Of a DNA stretch of 64,000 bases, positions 50,087-58,526 are shown one piece after another (position 1 is the stretch's first letter; every line of letters begins with the position of its first letter). The stretch spans positions 1 through 64,000 of the forward strand of contig NZ_JNXT01000040.1 in the NCBI RefSeq assembly GCF_000716675.1, given 5' to 3'. Below the pieces are notes generated by a model, which saw nothing but the letters and a program-made list of their open reading frames with translations, had not been told where the DNA came from and searched no databases. The position numbers and the translations under genes were made by a program. The stretch is from Streptomyces alboflavus (lineage in GTDB: Bacteria > Actinomycetota > Actinomycetes > Streptomycetales > Streptomycetaceae).

Positions 50087-51100
50087 ATGTCGTCTCACCC
50101 GGCCGCAGTCGTTGCGGGAACCGGCGCGCATCTGCCACGGCGCGTCGTGGGCAACACCGATGATCCCCTCGCCCGGCTCGACACCACGGACGAGTGGATC
50201 CGGTCGCGTACCGGAATCAAGGCGCGGCGATGGGTCGAACCCGGGGAGAGCACGGGCGATCTCGCCGTGCAGGCGGGTCACCAGGCGCTGCGCAGCGCGG
50301 GGATCAAGGGCGTGGACCTGGTGCTTTTGTCCACGACCACCCCGGACCACCACTCTCCGGGCACGGCGCCATGGGTCGCGGCGCAGTTGGGATTGGGCAC
50401 AGTGCCCGCCTTCGATGTCGCGGCTGCGTGTGCGGGGTTCACCTACGCCGTCGCGGCCGGTGATGCCTGGATCAGAGCCGGAATGGCGGACAGTGTCCTG
50501 GTGATCGGCGCGGAGACGTTGTCCACGATCACGGACAAGTCCGACCGCGGCACGGCCGTCGTCTTCGCGGACGGGGCGGGCGCCGTCGTGCTGCGGCGCG
50601 GCACCGTCGAGGAGGCGGGCGCGGTCCTGGCCACGCGCCTGGGGAGCGACGGCACACAGAAGGACCTGGCGATCATCGCCGCCGGCGGGGCGCGCTGGCC
50701 GGAGGAGAATCAGACCGCGGCCCGCGGCGAGCGATGTCTACGCATGCAGGGCCCACAGATGTTCACGCACGCGGTGCGCCGTATGACGGAGGTCTCCCGG
50801 ATGCTCCTGGAGACGGTCGGCTGGCAGGTGTCCGATGTCGAGGCGTTCATCGGGCACCAGGCCAACCAGCGCATCCTCGACAAGGTCGCCGACCTGGTCG
50901 GCATCCCGCCCGCTCACTGCCTGGGAAACCTCCACCGCGTCGGCAACACCTCCTCCGCCTCCATTCCACTCGTCATGGACGAGGCGGTGCGCGACAAGTC
51001 GGTGAGCCCCGGCGCCCGCACCCTGCTGACCGCCTTCGGTGGGGGAGCGGTGTGGGGAGCGGTCGCGATGACGTGGCCCGACATCCAGGTGTCGCACTGA
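50087..51100 (+). CDS. Ketoacyl-ACP synthase III (first copy)
   Basis: A 337-residue KSIII/FabH-like thiolase-fold enzyme. The complete triad is visible: Cys115 in FDVAAACAGFTYA, His in FIGHQANQRI, and Asn in HRVGNTSSASIP. FabH enzymes condense an acyl-CoA with malonyl-ACP; relatives in secondary metabolism (CerJ, DpsC-like) instead transfer or esterify acyl groups. The ATG at 50087 has GGAG eight bases upstream. It is the first of seven genes in one direction. A FabH arginine/tryptophan pocket for CoA cannot be judged by eye. Confidence 0.88.
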   Translation: MSSHPAAVVAGTGAHLPRRVVGNTDDPLARLDTTDEWIRSRTGIKARRWVEPGESTGDLAVQAGHQALRSAGIKGVDLVLLSTTTPDHHSPGTAPWVAAQLGLGTVPAFDVAAACAGFTYAVAAGDAWIRAGMADSVLVIGAETLSTITDKSDRGTAVVFADGAGAVVLRRGTVEEAGAVLATRLGSDGTQKDLAIIAAGGARWPEENQTAARGERCLRMQGPQMFTHAVRRMTEVSRMLLETVGWQVSDVEAFIGHQANQRILDKVADLVGIPPAHCLGNLHRVGNTSSASIPLVMDEAVRDKSVSPGARTLLTAFGGGAVWGAVAMTWPDIQVSH

Positions 51101-51177
51101 CCGCTCGTATCAAGACAGCGAACCCGACCGCTCACATCGAAGAAAGAGATCCGACCGCTCACATCGAAGATGCCGGC
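51097..51177 (+). repeat. Three 27-bp tandem repeats
   Basis: Units 51097-51123, 51124-51150 and 51151-51177. The core CCGACCGCTCACATCGAAGA is exact in units two and three and degenerate in the first, which includes the ketosynthase stop codon. They occupy the KSIII-ACP gap. The period of 27 bases is in frame (nine codons). Confidence 0.8.
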
Positions 51178-51243
51178 CCGTGGTCCCACGACTGCCTGCC
51201 GTCTCGACATCTACGTCTTGTTCTGTGAAAGGGAGCCACGAGC

Positions 51244-51531
51244 ATGGACGCACACAGCCCGGAACCACTGGACTTCATCACCGCCTACCTGGCGCAGACC
51301 TTCGCGGTGCCGCCGGAGAAGCTCACCGCCGAGGCCACCTTCGCCAGCCTCGACCTGGACTCCATCGCCCAGGTGGAACTCTTCGTCACCCTCTCCGACC
51401 ACTACGGCGTGGAGTTGGACGACTCCCAGGCGTCCGGAAGGCTCACACTCGGCCAGACCGCCGATCTCCTGCGCGCCGAGCTGGCCCGGGCGCGCGTCGG
51501 CGGCGCGTCCGCCATGCGGACCCACGGCTGA
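51244..51531 (+). CDS. Acyl carrier protein (first copy)
   Basis: A 95-residue acyl carrier protein. The phosphopantetheine serine is Ser40 in ASLDLDSIAQVELF, a D-S-I variant of the usual DSL. Helix 2 continues VELFVTLSDHYGVELDD. The length is slightly greater than typical because of an Ala/Gly/Arg tail. GGGAG lies about ten bases before the ATG. It is placed between a KSIII and an alpha/beta hydrolase gene, so it probably carries the acyl group those two enzymes act on. Confidence 0.9.
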   Translation: MDAHSPEPLDFITAYLAQTFAVPPEKLTAEATFASLDLDSIAQVELFVTLSDHYGVELDDSQASGRLTLGQTADLLRAELARARVGGASAMRTHG

Positions 51532-51574
51532 TCACAAACCCGCTGTCGCCGTCCATCGAGCAAGCCGGGAACCC

Positions 51575-52483
51575 ATGAGTGACATCACCAGGCGCACGCT
51601 GCAGTACGACGGGCTGTCCTTCTCCTACCAGTTGATCCGCGCCCGCAGTCCCTCGACGGAGCCCGTTCTGGCCATCGGAGGAGTGCTGCAGGGCATGCAC
51701 GGCTGGTCCCTCATGCAGCAGCACGTTCTTCCCTACGCCGACCTGGTCTCCGTGGATCTGCCGGGCTCCGGGGAGGCGACCCCCCTGCGTCCCCGGCAGA
51801 AGATGGAGACGATGTGCCGTGCCGTCGAAGTCATCCTCGACGACCTCGATGTCGCGCGCGTCAACTTCCTCGGCTACTCCTTCGGCTCAGCGGTCGCCTA
51901 CCGGTGCGCTCAGAACCGCCCCGAACGCATCGCCCGGCTGGCCTTGGGTGGCGTACCGGTACGCATCAGCGACAGGCTGATCGAGCTGTGGACGCGTGGG
52001 GCGGCACGCATGAAGGCGGGCGACGCCGAAGGACTGGTGGACATCCTGATGGAGATGTTCCTGTGCCCGCCTGGCCGGGCCCCCGTCCACAACCGGGACA
52101 TCGTGCGCCGTCTGGTGCGGCGCATGACGCTGCGCGCGCTGACCGACAACCCTCACGGATTCGTCACCATGGAGCGGTCCGTGCTGGAGAACCTCGACCC
52201 GGTCGGAGGCCTGGACGGCGTTCCCACTCTCGTCTTCTGCGGAGAGCACGACACCATCAGCACCCTGACCGAACAGCGGGACTTCGCCTCCGGCATCGAG
52301 GACTGCCGGTTCGCCGCGATCGCCGAGGCGGACCACTGGGTCTTCCTGGAGCGCCGTGCGGAAGCCAGCGACCTGGTGATGCGCCACTTCACCGAACGAC
52401 CACTGACCGAGTTGCCCTACGCGCTCGGCGGAAGCGCCACAGGTCCGACGGCGCCCGACCCATCGGCCGCCGCCGTCCGCTGA
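51575..52483 (+). CDS. RhlA-like alpha/beta hydrolase / acyltransferase (first copy)
   Basis: A 302-residue alpha/beta hydrolase. The oxyanion/strand region is EPVLAIGGVLQGMHGWSLM (about 31-50), DLPGSGEA follows, and the nucleophile elbow is FLGYSFGSAVAYR with Ser102. The acid is Asp226 (CGEHDTIS) and the base His254 (EADHWVF). From memory, RhlA, which joins two hydroxyacyl-ACP chains into the rhamnolipid acyl part, has its triad at nearly the same positions (102, 223, 251), so an ester-forming acyltransferase is as likely as a hydrolase. It lies 43 bases after the ACP gene. Confidence 0.82.
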   Translation: MSDITRRTLQYDGLSFSYQLIRARSPSTEPVLAIGGVLQGMHGWSLMQQHVLPYADLVSVDLPGSGEATPLRPRQKMETMCRAVEVILDDLDVARVNFLGYSFGSAVAYRCAQNRPERIARLALGGVPVRISDRLIELWTRGAARMKAGDAEGLVDILMEMFLCPPGRAPVHNRDIVRRLVRRMTLRALTDNPHGFVTMERSVLENLDPVGGLDGVPTLVFCGEHDTISTLTEQRDFASGIEDCRFAAIAEADHWVFLERRAEASDLVMRHFTERPLTELPYALGGSATGPTAPDPSAAAVR

Positions 52484-52536
52484 CCGGACCCAAGTCGGAG
52501 GCAGCCGCCCGGTCCCAGTGACATCAAGGAGCATGC

Positions 52537-53529
52537 GTGACAGAGACGATTCTGTGCGGGCTCGGGAGTTGGCTGCCGCCGACCGTGGTGGACAACACCC
52601 ACATCATGGCGCCCCAGACAGCTGACTTCGTGCGCCGCCGCCTGGGTATCAGCCGGCGCCACCGGGTCACCCCGGGCACCGCGACCGTCCACCTCGCGCA
52701 CGAGGCGGGCCGTCGCGCGCTGAGCTCCGCCGCGGCAGAGGAGGTCGACGCACTCGTCCTGGCCACCACGACTCCCGACCGGCTCTGCCCGGCGGCGGCC
52801 CCCGAAGTCGCCAGCCTCCTCGGCCTGACCGGCATCCCGGCCTTCGACGTCAACGCCGGCTGCTCGGGATTCCTGTACGCCTGCGAACTCGCGCGCGGCC
52901 TGATCAGCACCGCCCGCACCAGCAGCGTCCTGGTCATCGGCGCGGAGTGCGCGTCGGCGATGGTCAATCCGAACGACCCCAGCACCGCACCGCTCTTCGG
53001 CGACGGTGCCGGGGCCGCCGTCCTGCGGGCGGCCCGGCCGCACGAGACACCCACGTTCGGTGCGGCTGTGTGGGGAAGCGACGGCTCTCTCGCCGACATC
53101 ATCGCCATCCCCGCCGGCGGTGCCCGCCAGCGAACCCCCGTCGACGCGGCCGACGAGATGTTCCTGCACATGCGCGGCAGCGACGTGCTGCGCAACGCCG
53201 TGCGCCGCATGAGCGACGCGGTACGCGACGTCACGGCCGCCACCGGATGGGCGCTGGACGAAGTGGACGTACTCCTCGCCCACCAGGCGAATGCCGCCAT
53301 CACCCACGCCGTCGCTGCCTCTTTGGGCTTCCCCACCGAGCGGATGCCGTCCAACATCGCAACCGTCGGCAACACCGCGGCCGCCTCAATCCCCCTGCTG
53401 CTCGCACACGCCGCGGCCGACGGCACGCTCAAACCCGCCCAGCGCGCCGTCCTCGTCTCGTTCGGCAGTGGCCTGACCTGGGCCGCCGCCACTGCCACCT
53501 GGCCCTCGGACATCACCCCCCATACCTGA
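52537..53529 (+). CDS. Ketoacyl-ACP synthase III (second copy)
   Basis: A 330-residue KSIII with Cys109 in FDVNAGCSGFLYA, His in LLAHQANAAI and Asn in TVGNTAAASIP, so it is expected to be active. It is clearly related to, but not near-identical with, the first copy. GTG 52537 has AGGAG close upstream. It is followed after 26 bases by a second carrier protein. FabH-type loading or CerJ-type acyl transfer are both possible. Confidence 0.88.
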   Translation: MTETILCGLGSWLPPTVVDNTHIMAPQTADFVRRRLGISRRHRVTPGTATVHLAHEAGRRALSSAAAEEVDALVLATTTPDRLCPAAAPEVASLLGLTGIPAFDVNAGCSGFLYACELARGLISTARTSSVLVIGAECASAMVNPNDPSTAPLFGDGAGAAVLRAARPHETPTFGAAVWGSDGSLADIIAIPAGGARQRTPVDAADEMFLHMRGSDVLRNAVRRMSDAVRDVTAATGWALDEVDVLLAHQANAAITHAVAASLGFPTERMPSNIATVGNTAAASIPLLLAHAAADGTLKPAQRAVLVSFGSGLTWAAATATWPSDITPHT

Positions 53530-53555
53530 CACCGCTCCTGGAAGGAGCCCTGCGC

Positions 53556-53807
53556 ATGGCCGACATGCTCACCATCGTCATGGACACCCTCACCAACGCG
53601 GCGGCCCTGCCGGCGGGACCCGTCACCCCCGAGGCGACCCTCGCGGAGGCCGGGGTGGACTCCATGGCTGTCGCAGTCCTCGCCATGGTCCTGGAGGAGG
53701 ACCACGGCCTGGTCATCCCCGAATCCGACATCACCGGCCTGTCCAGCACCTCCACCCTCACCGAACTGGCCGCCTTCCTCGAGCACTACCAGGTGACCAC
53801 CGCATGA
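53556..53807 (+). CDS. Acyl carrier protein (second copy)
   Basis: An 83-residue carrier protein with Ser36 in EAGVDSMAVAVLAM, again DSM in place of DSL. AAGGAG precedes the ATG. It overlaps the following hydrolase gene by four bases (ATGA), so the pair is co-translated. The carrier repeats the order ketosynthase-carrier-hydrolase seen upstream. Confidence 0.9.
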   Translation: MADMLTIVMDTLTNAAALPAGPVTPEATLAEAGVDSMAVAVLAMVLEEDHGLVIPESDITGLSSTSTLTELAAFLEHYQVTTA

Positions 53808-54793
53808 CCTCCGCACCCTGCGCCGCCGTCACCGCGAGAGCGCCGTACGCTGGCGCCGCCATGACGGCCCCGTGGGCTGCTGCCACCACCGCGACCGACC
53901 ACCTCATCCCCTGGCGGGGCGGAAGTTACAGCTGCCGTGTGACCCTTCCCCGCACCGCGCCGGCCTCGGTCCCTGTGCTCGTTCTCGGCGGCGGCCTGCA
54001 GAACCGCCACTCCTGGTCGCGCCTTGAACGCCACCTCGGTCACCGGCACCCCCTCCTCATCCCGGAGCTGCCCCCGGCCCGGTGCCGTTCCGACCTGACA
54101 TGGGACGACCTCACCGACGCCGCGCTCCGTGCCACGGACCATCTCGGGATCGGGCACTTCGCCACTCTCGGTGTCTCTTCCGGCTACCCCGTCGCCTACC
54201 GGCTCGCGCAGCAGCACCCCGAACGTCTCACCGCTCTGCTGCTCTTCGGCGCCTCTCCCCGCCCGGGGCCGCGCCTGACCGCACTCATCCACGAAGGCAT
54301 CCGTCGGCAGGCGCCCACCGCGTCCCCGGTCCCGCTCCGGGAAGCCGCAGGTGACCCGCACGGGGCAGCCGCCGGACAAAGGGAATCCGCCGAGCAACTC
54401 GTCGACGTCCTGACCAACCCCCAAGCGGGCAGCGGTTGCCTGATGATCCGGGCCGCCGCCCGCGTACTGCTCAGGCAGCTCGCCGACTCCGACCAGGACC
54501 CCCTCGTCCGGTACGTCACGGACCGCGGACACCTCCTCCTCGACCAACCCCTCCCCGAAGGGGGAATCGAGCATGTGCGCGCCCTCGTCGGCGTAGGTGA
54601 ACACGACACGATCACCACGATCGACGACAACCGCGCCGTCGCCCGGACCATCGGCGACGCCACCCTCGCGGTGATGAAGCACGCCGACCACCTGCTGCAC
54701 ATGGAACGCGACGCCGACTTCGCCGACCTCATCGGCCGCTTCCTCCACCAGCAGCCCCTCACCACCAGGGACACCACCACCACACCTCCTTGA
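53804..54793 (+). CDS. RhlA-like alpha/beta hydrolase / acyltransferase (second copy)
   Basis: A 329-residue alpha/beta hydrolase homologous to the 51575 gene along its length. Elbow TLGVSSGYPVAYR with Ser125, acid Asp268 in GVGEHDTITT, base His296 in KHADHLLHME. The strand LVLGGGLQNRHSW replaces the first copy's LAIGGVLQGMHGW. The first 30 residues are an extra Ala-rich leader, so translation could start at ATG 53861. It is coupled to the ACP gene by ATGA. The substrate is probably the acyl chain held by that ACP. Confidence 0.82.
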   Translation: MTSAPCAAVTARAPYAGAAMTAPWAAATTATDHLIPWRGGSYSCRVTLPRTAPASVPVLVLGGGLQNRHSWSRLERHLGHRHPLLIPELPPARCRSDLTWDDLTDAALRATDHLGIGHFATLGVSSGYPVAYRLAQQHPERLTALLLFGASPRPGPRLTALIHEGIRRQAPTASPVPLREAAGDPHGAAAGQRESAEQLVDVLTNPQAGSGCLMIRAAARVLLRQLADSDQDPLVRYVTDRGHLLLDQPLPEGGIEHVRALVGVGEHDTITTIDDNRAVARTIGDATLAVMKHADHLLHMERDADFADLIGRFLHQQPLTTRDTTTTPP

Positions 54794-54824
54794 CCCGCCT
54801 TCATGACCGTTCGGAGCACTCACC

Positions 54825-56060
54825 GTGGACCCGACACCACTGGACGGCCCCGCCCTGCGCGTGCTGCTCACCACCTGGGGCACGATGGGCGACGTAGCCC
54901 CCTACACCGGACTCGCCGTCGGGCTGCGGAACGCCGGCCACGACGTCACCGTCGTCACCTCCACCCGCTATGCCCCCCGCTTCAGCGCCCGCGGCCTGCG
55001 GGTACGTGACATCCCCCTGGACCACCAGCAAGAGTTGACAGGCCGCGCGAAACCCTGGCGTGAACGCCTGCGCAACGGGCAGGACATCGCCTCCACCTCC
55101 GCGCAGGTCCTCCTGGAGACAGCCGCCGAGGGGACCGACATCCTGCTCGCGCATCCCCTGATGCACCCGCTGTGCTCCGTCATCGGGGAAGGGCTGCGCG
55201 TGGCATGCCGCGGCGTGTACACCGTCACGCACGCCATGATGCTGCCGGGACTGATGGTCGCCGCGCCCTGGAGAGGGCACACGCTCGCCGACACCACCGT
55301 GAAGCTGCTGCTCAACCCCATGTACGCACCCGCCGTGCGCGAGCTCCGCCGCGAACTCGCCCTGTCCGAGGGCCGGGTCGAGGCCCTCTCCCGTACGCTG
55401 CGGCACCACCCCGCTTGGTACGGCATCAGCGATGCCCTGCTGCCCCTGCGCTACCCCCTGCCTCCCGGACACCACACCACCGGCTACTGGCCCCCGGCCC
55501 GCCCGCCCGGCTGGAAACCCGACAGCCGGCTGCGGGACTTCCTCGACAACGGCCCGGCCCCTGTCTACTTCGGTTTCGGCAGCATGCACCGCGTCGATCG
55601 CGAAGCCCTCGGCCGGACTATCACGGCCGCCGCCCAGAAGCTGCGCGTCCGCGCCGTCGTCCAGGCGGGGTGGGCGGAACTCTCCGGGCATACGGACGAC
55701 GTCCTCACCATCGGCGAATGCCCCCACGACTGGCTCTTTCCGAGAATGAGGGCAGCTGTGCACCACGCCGGCCCCGGCACGGTCCACGCTTCCCTGAACG
55801 CCGCCGTCCCCACCCTCCCTGTCCCGATGGGCCTGGATCAGCCCTACTGGGGCGCGCGCCTGACAGCCCTGGGCCTGACCCCCGCCGCCATCCCGGCGCG
55901 TCGTCTCACCGCCGACCGCCTCACGCACTCGTTGGCGCAGCTGCTCCAGCGGGAGTGCTTCCGCGACAGAACCCGAGCCGTTTCCGCGAGCATGCGGCAA
56001 CAGCCCGGAATCGCGAACCTGCTCGCCCGCCTGAGCTCGACCGGCCGACTCCACCACTGA
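54825..56060 (+). CDS. MGT-type glycosyltransferase (RhlB/GT1-like)
   Basis: A 411-residue GT-B glycosyltransferase. The N-terminal loop is RVLLTTWGTMGDVAPYTGLAV. The sugar-nucleotide end has the MGT/GT1 signature CPHDWLFPRMRAAVHHAGPGTVHASL (about 300-325) and the acceptor-side LPVPMGLDQPYWGARL, with HHAGPGT replacing the HHGGAGT of macrolide transferases. The family glycosylates lipids (RhlB) and polyketides. GTG 54825 is used. It ends the seven-gene operon and probably adds a sugar to the product of the KSIII, ACP and hydrolase enzymes. No sugar-nucleotide biosynthesis gene is nearby. Confidence 0.9.
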   Translation: MDPTPLDGPALRVLLTTWGTMGDVAPYTGLAVGLRNAGHDVTVVTSTRYAPRFSARGLRVRDIPLDHQQELTGRAKPWRERLRNGQDIASTSAQVLLETAAEGTDILLAHPLMHPLCSVIGEGLRVACRGVYTVTHAMMLPGLMVAAPWRGHTLADTTVKLLLNPMYAPAVRELRRELALSEGRVEALSRTLRHHPAWYGISDALLPLRYPLPPGHHTTGYWPPARPPGWKPDSRLRDFLDNGPAPVYFGFGSMHRVDREALGRTITAAAQKLRVRAVVQAGWAELSGHTDDVLTIGECPHDWLFPRMRAAVHHAGPGTVHASLNAAVPTLPVPMGLDQPYWGARLTALGLTPAAIPARRLTADRLTHSLAQLLQRECFRDRTRAVSASMRQQPGIANLLARLSSTGRLHH

Positions 56061-56113
56061 GCTCGTGTTCTTAATCGTGGCAACCGGCACAGCCCCGTAC
56101 CCCGTCAGTCCCC

Positions 56114-56236
56114 CTATTCGGTCGGAGGCGGGGGCGGCGCGTCGGGGAGAGTGGGCTCGCCAGGCTCCATTGGCAGAAGTTCCCCCGGCTCCGCCGGCTG
56201 CGGAGCGTCCGGGTCAGGCTGATGCGGAGTGCTCAC
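56114..56236 (-). CDS. Small acidic proline-rich protein (40 residues)
   Basis: A minus-strand frame of 40 codons from GTG 56236, with a near-ideal AAGGAG nine to ten bases upstream. The product is almost only Pro, Glu, Asp, Ala, Gly and Leu (STPHQPDPDAPQPAEPGELL, ending PDAPPPPPTE), so it is disordered. Such tiny proteins are easily missed. It is not known whether it is a real peptide, a linker remnant, or chance. The surrounding 56061-56511 holds nothing else. Confidence 0.5.
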   Translation of the reverse strand: MSTPHQPDPDAPQPAEPGELLPMEPGEPTLPDAPPPPPTE

Positions 56237-56511
56237 TTTCGGACTCCTTCAGTCGTCGGTCCAACTGGAAGGGATGCTCCCGCGTCCAGCGGCACGCGAC
56301 CCCCTGCCCTTCGACGCCGATGCGGCCGGGGCAGGAGGAGGACATGCGCGACAGCGGTGCGGCTCACTCCCGGGCAAACCCGAGCGGCGACACGAGCAGG
56401 AGGACAACGTGAAGCGCGGCAGGCCCCCGCGGGCTGCGCTGTCACCACTGAGGCTGCGCCGAAGCCCCGTTGAGCCGATTGGAATCGTGAAACAACAATT
56501 CCTAAGGCTGG

Positions 56512-57597
56512 TCACGGGCCCTGCGGTGCTTTCGCAGCCTCGGCTTCGGCTTTGGCGTTGCTTACCGCTGCGGCGGCCTGTTTCGTGGCCTCGTCAGCGG
56601 CCGCAGCGGCGTCGAGTGAAAGCGTGGAGCCTGTTTCGAGCTCCGGAGCTGCGACATCGCCGTGTGCGTCGTCAGTCTCCGAAGTCGCTGCTTGCTCAGG
56701 TTGTGCGGGTGTGGGGCCAGCCGGCGTTGACTGATCGCCGAATGCGCCGGTGACGGTGCGAATGGCTTCCGTCAGCTCTCCAGGGATCACCCAGAAGGTG
56801 TTGTTGTCGCTCTTGGCCAGGTGCGGGAGCGTCTCGAGGTACTTGTAGGCAAGGATCTTCGGGTCGGCGTTGTTGCGGTGGACGGCCTGGAAGACGAGCT
56901 CCACTGCCTTCGCCTCACCGTCCGCCCGCAAGATCATGGCTTGCTGTGTGCCCTGGGCCTCCAGGATGTCCTTCTGCTTCGTTCCCTCCGCAGTGAGGAT
57001 CTTGGCCTGCCGATCTCCTTCGGCATGCAGGATGGCCGCGCGTTTGTCCCGCTCGGCGCGCATCTGCTTCTCCATGGCCTCCTTGATGGTGTTCGGCGGA
57101 TCGATGGCTTTGATCTCGACGCGGTTGACCCGAATGCCCCACTTGCCAGTGGCCTCGTCGAGGACGGTGCGGAGGCGGGAGTTGATCTCCTCGCGTGAGG
57201 TCAGCGTCTGCTCCAGGTCCATGCTGCCGATCACGTTCCGCAGCGTGGTCACGGTGAGCTGATCGATGGCCTGCAGATAGTCAGCGACCTCGTAGGCCGC
57301 CGCCCGGGGATCGGTGATCTGGTAGTAGAGCACCGTGTCGATGTTCACCACCAGGTTGTCCTCGGTGATGACCGGCCTGGGGTCGGACGAATACACCTGC
57401 TCGCGCACGTCGAGCTTGGTGTTGACACGGTCCGCCACCGGCAGGACGAAGTTCAGGCCCGGCTGCAGGGTCCGGCGGTACCGGCCGAACCGCTCGATGT
57501 TGTAACGGCGCGCCTGCGGCACAATCCGCACCGTGGCGGCCATCAGGAAGACGACAGCAATCGCAGCCACAAGAATCAGAATGACGACCGGATCCAT
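56512..57597 (-). CDS. SPFH/stomatin family protein (QmcA-like)
   Basis: A 361-residue SPFH protein. The N-terminal membrane helix is residues 4-25 (VVILILVAAIAVVFLMAATV). The stomatin/PHB domain covers about 28-200: RIVPQARRYNIERFGRYRRTLQPG, DVREQVYSSDPRPVITEDN, and IDPPNTIKEAMEKQMRAERDKRA. A short coiled coil and an Ala/Glu-rich tail follow. QmcA-like proteins form ring assemblies at the membrane and often control a membrane protease or NfeD partner. It lies 51 bases after the NfeD gene on the same strand. Confidence 0.93.
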   Translation of the reverse strand: MDPVVILILVAAIAVVFLMAATVRIVPQARRYNIERFGRYRRTLQPGLNFVLPVADRVNTKLDVREQVYSSDPRPVITEDNLVVNIDTVLYYQITDPRAAAYEVADYLQAIDQLTVTTLRNVIGSMDLEQTLTSREEINSRLRTVLDEATGKWGIRVNRVEIKAIDPPNTIKEAMEKQMRAERDKRAAILHAEGDRQAKILTAEGTKQKDILEAQGTQQAMILRADGEAKAVELVFQAVHRNNADPKILAYKYLETLPHLAKSDNNTFWVIPGELTEAIRTVTGAFGDQSTPAGPTPAQPEQAATSETDDAHGDVAAPELETGSTLSLDAAAAADEATKQAAAAVSNAKAEAEAAKAPQGP

Positions 57598-57609
57598 GCT
57601 TCCTCCGTT

Positions 57610-57639
57610 GCTATGTCTTCAGCTGCTATGTCTTCAGCC
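57610..57639 (+). repeat. 15-bp tandem duplication between NfeD and SPFH genes
   Basis: GCTATGTCTTCAGC plus one base, occurring at 57610-57624 and 57625-57639 with one difference. A smaller seven-base duplication (CCGTTCA) follows. The repeats lie in the 51-base gap of the nfeD-qmcA pair and probably reflect slippage. Confidence 0.75.
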
Positions 57640-57648
57640 GTTCACCGT

Positions 57649-58086
57649 TCACGGAAGGAGTTCGCGGGGGTAGACGATGGCGGTAGCGCCTTCGATCTCC
57701 ATGACATCCACCAGTGCTCCCACCGGGATCACATGGCTCTCGTCGAGGGCACGGGCGGACCATTCCTCGCCGGAAAGTTTGATCAATCCGTGGGTCGCAG
57801 TGACCTCCTGCATGACCTCGGCCCGCTTGCCGATCAGCGCGTCACTGCCCTCGTGTGTCAGCGGCGCCTGCGCCATGTGCCGGAGCGCGATGGGGCGGAC
57901 GACAAGGAGCCCCGCTGACGCTGCCAGGACGAGCGCCACAAGCTGACCGAGAAGGCCGACGCCCAGGCCGGCGACCACGGCGACAATCAGAGCAGCGCCG
58001 GCCAGCAACCCGAAGACCAGCGTCAGCGTAAGAAACTCCGCAGCGCCAAGCACCCCGGCGGCGAATAGCCATACGAACCACGGCAT
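57649..58086 (-). CDS. NfeD family membrane protein
   Basis: A 145-residue NfeD protein. Three membrane helices lie in residues 5-75 (VWLFAAGVLGAAEFLTLTLVFG, AALIVAVVAGLGVGLLGQL, VALVLAASAGLLVV). A soluble OB-fold domain follows (LIGKRAEVMQEVTATHGLIKLSG, then EWSARAL and VPVGALVDVMEIEGATAIV). NfeD proteins pair with SPFH proteins, here the QmcA-like gene downstream. The ATG is 58086. No protease domain is fused, so it is the short NfeD1b type. Confidence 0.9.
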   Translation of the reverse strand: MPWFVWLFAAGVLGAAEFLTLTLVFGLLAGAALIVAVVAGLGVGLLGQLVALVLAASAGLLVVRPIALRHMAQAPLTHEGSDALIGKRAEVMQEVTATHGLIKLSGEEWSARALDESHVIPVGALVDVMEIEGATAIVYPRELLP

Positions 58087-58224
58087 CGCATCGGCCTCCC
58101 CTCGGGGGACTCATCTTCCAAAGTACCTCCCGGAACATCGGTAAGCACAGGGGTGTGTCCCGCCCCGGGCAGATCGAGGGGGTTCCACCGGGCGAGTCGA
58201 GACGGCTGCTGCAACCAGTACCGC

Positions 58225-58416
58225 CGGGCGCCCGGACTGCTGCGGGTCCTGCGAGCGGCCGATCCTGATCACGTCCTGCTCGACGGGACACCCGCCGCGT
58301 GCGACCGCGTCGGCGACAGCCGGGCCGACTCCTCGCACAAGCACGTCCGGCGCCGGCACCGCTCGGTCACGGACCTCCCCGGCTGCGCGCCGTGGCGCAC
58401 GGGAGCGGAACCCTAG
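58225..58416 (+). mobile_element. Remnant of an IS5-family transposase
   Basis: The plus-strand frame reads LLRVLRAADPDHVLLDGTPA then CDRVGDSRADSSHKH, matching the DDE-catalytic region of IS5/IS112-like transposases (family form VLLDGTLAECDRVGDGRADYS). After that the frame is degenerate and the rest of the element, including its ends, is missing. It lies in a 440-base gap between NfeD and the MFS gene that holds nothing else recognisable. Confidence 0.55.
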
Positions 58417-58526
58417 GTGCAGTAACCCTAGGTGCAGACGCCAGCAATGTGGCAGGGGAGATGTGCGCAGCCCGTAGTAGTGTTCACCGCCATCCCGCCC
58501 GCGCCGTTTCCAAGTTGGGGAGTTCA

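Noticed and set aside
51097..51177. Short repeat cluster considered as a CRISPR array
   Set aside because: The three units are contiguous with no spacers, one is degenerate, and no cas genes are present.
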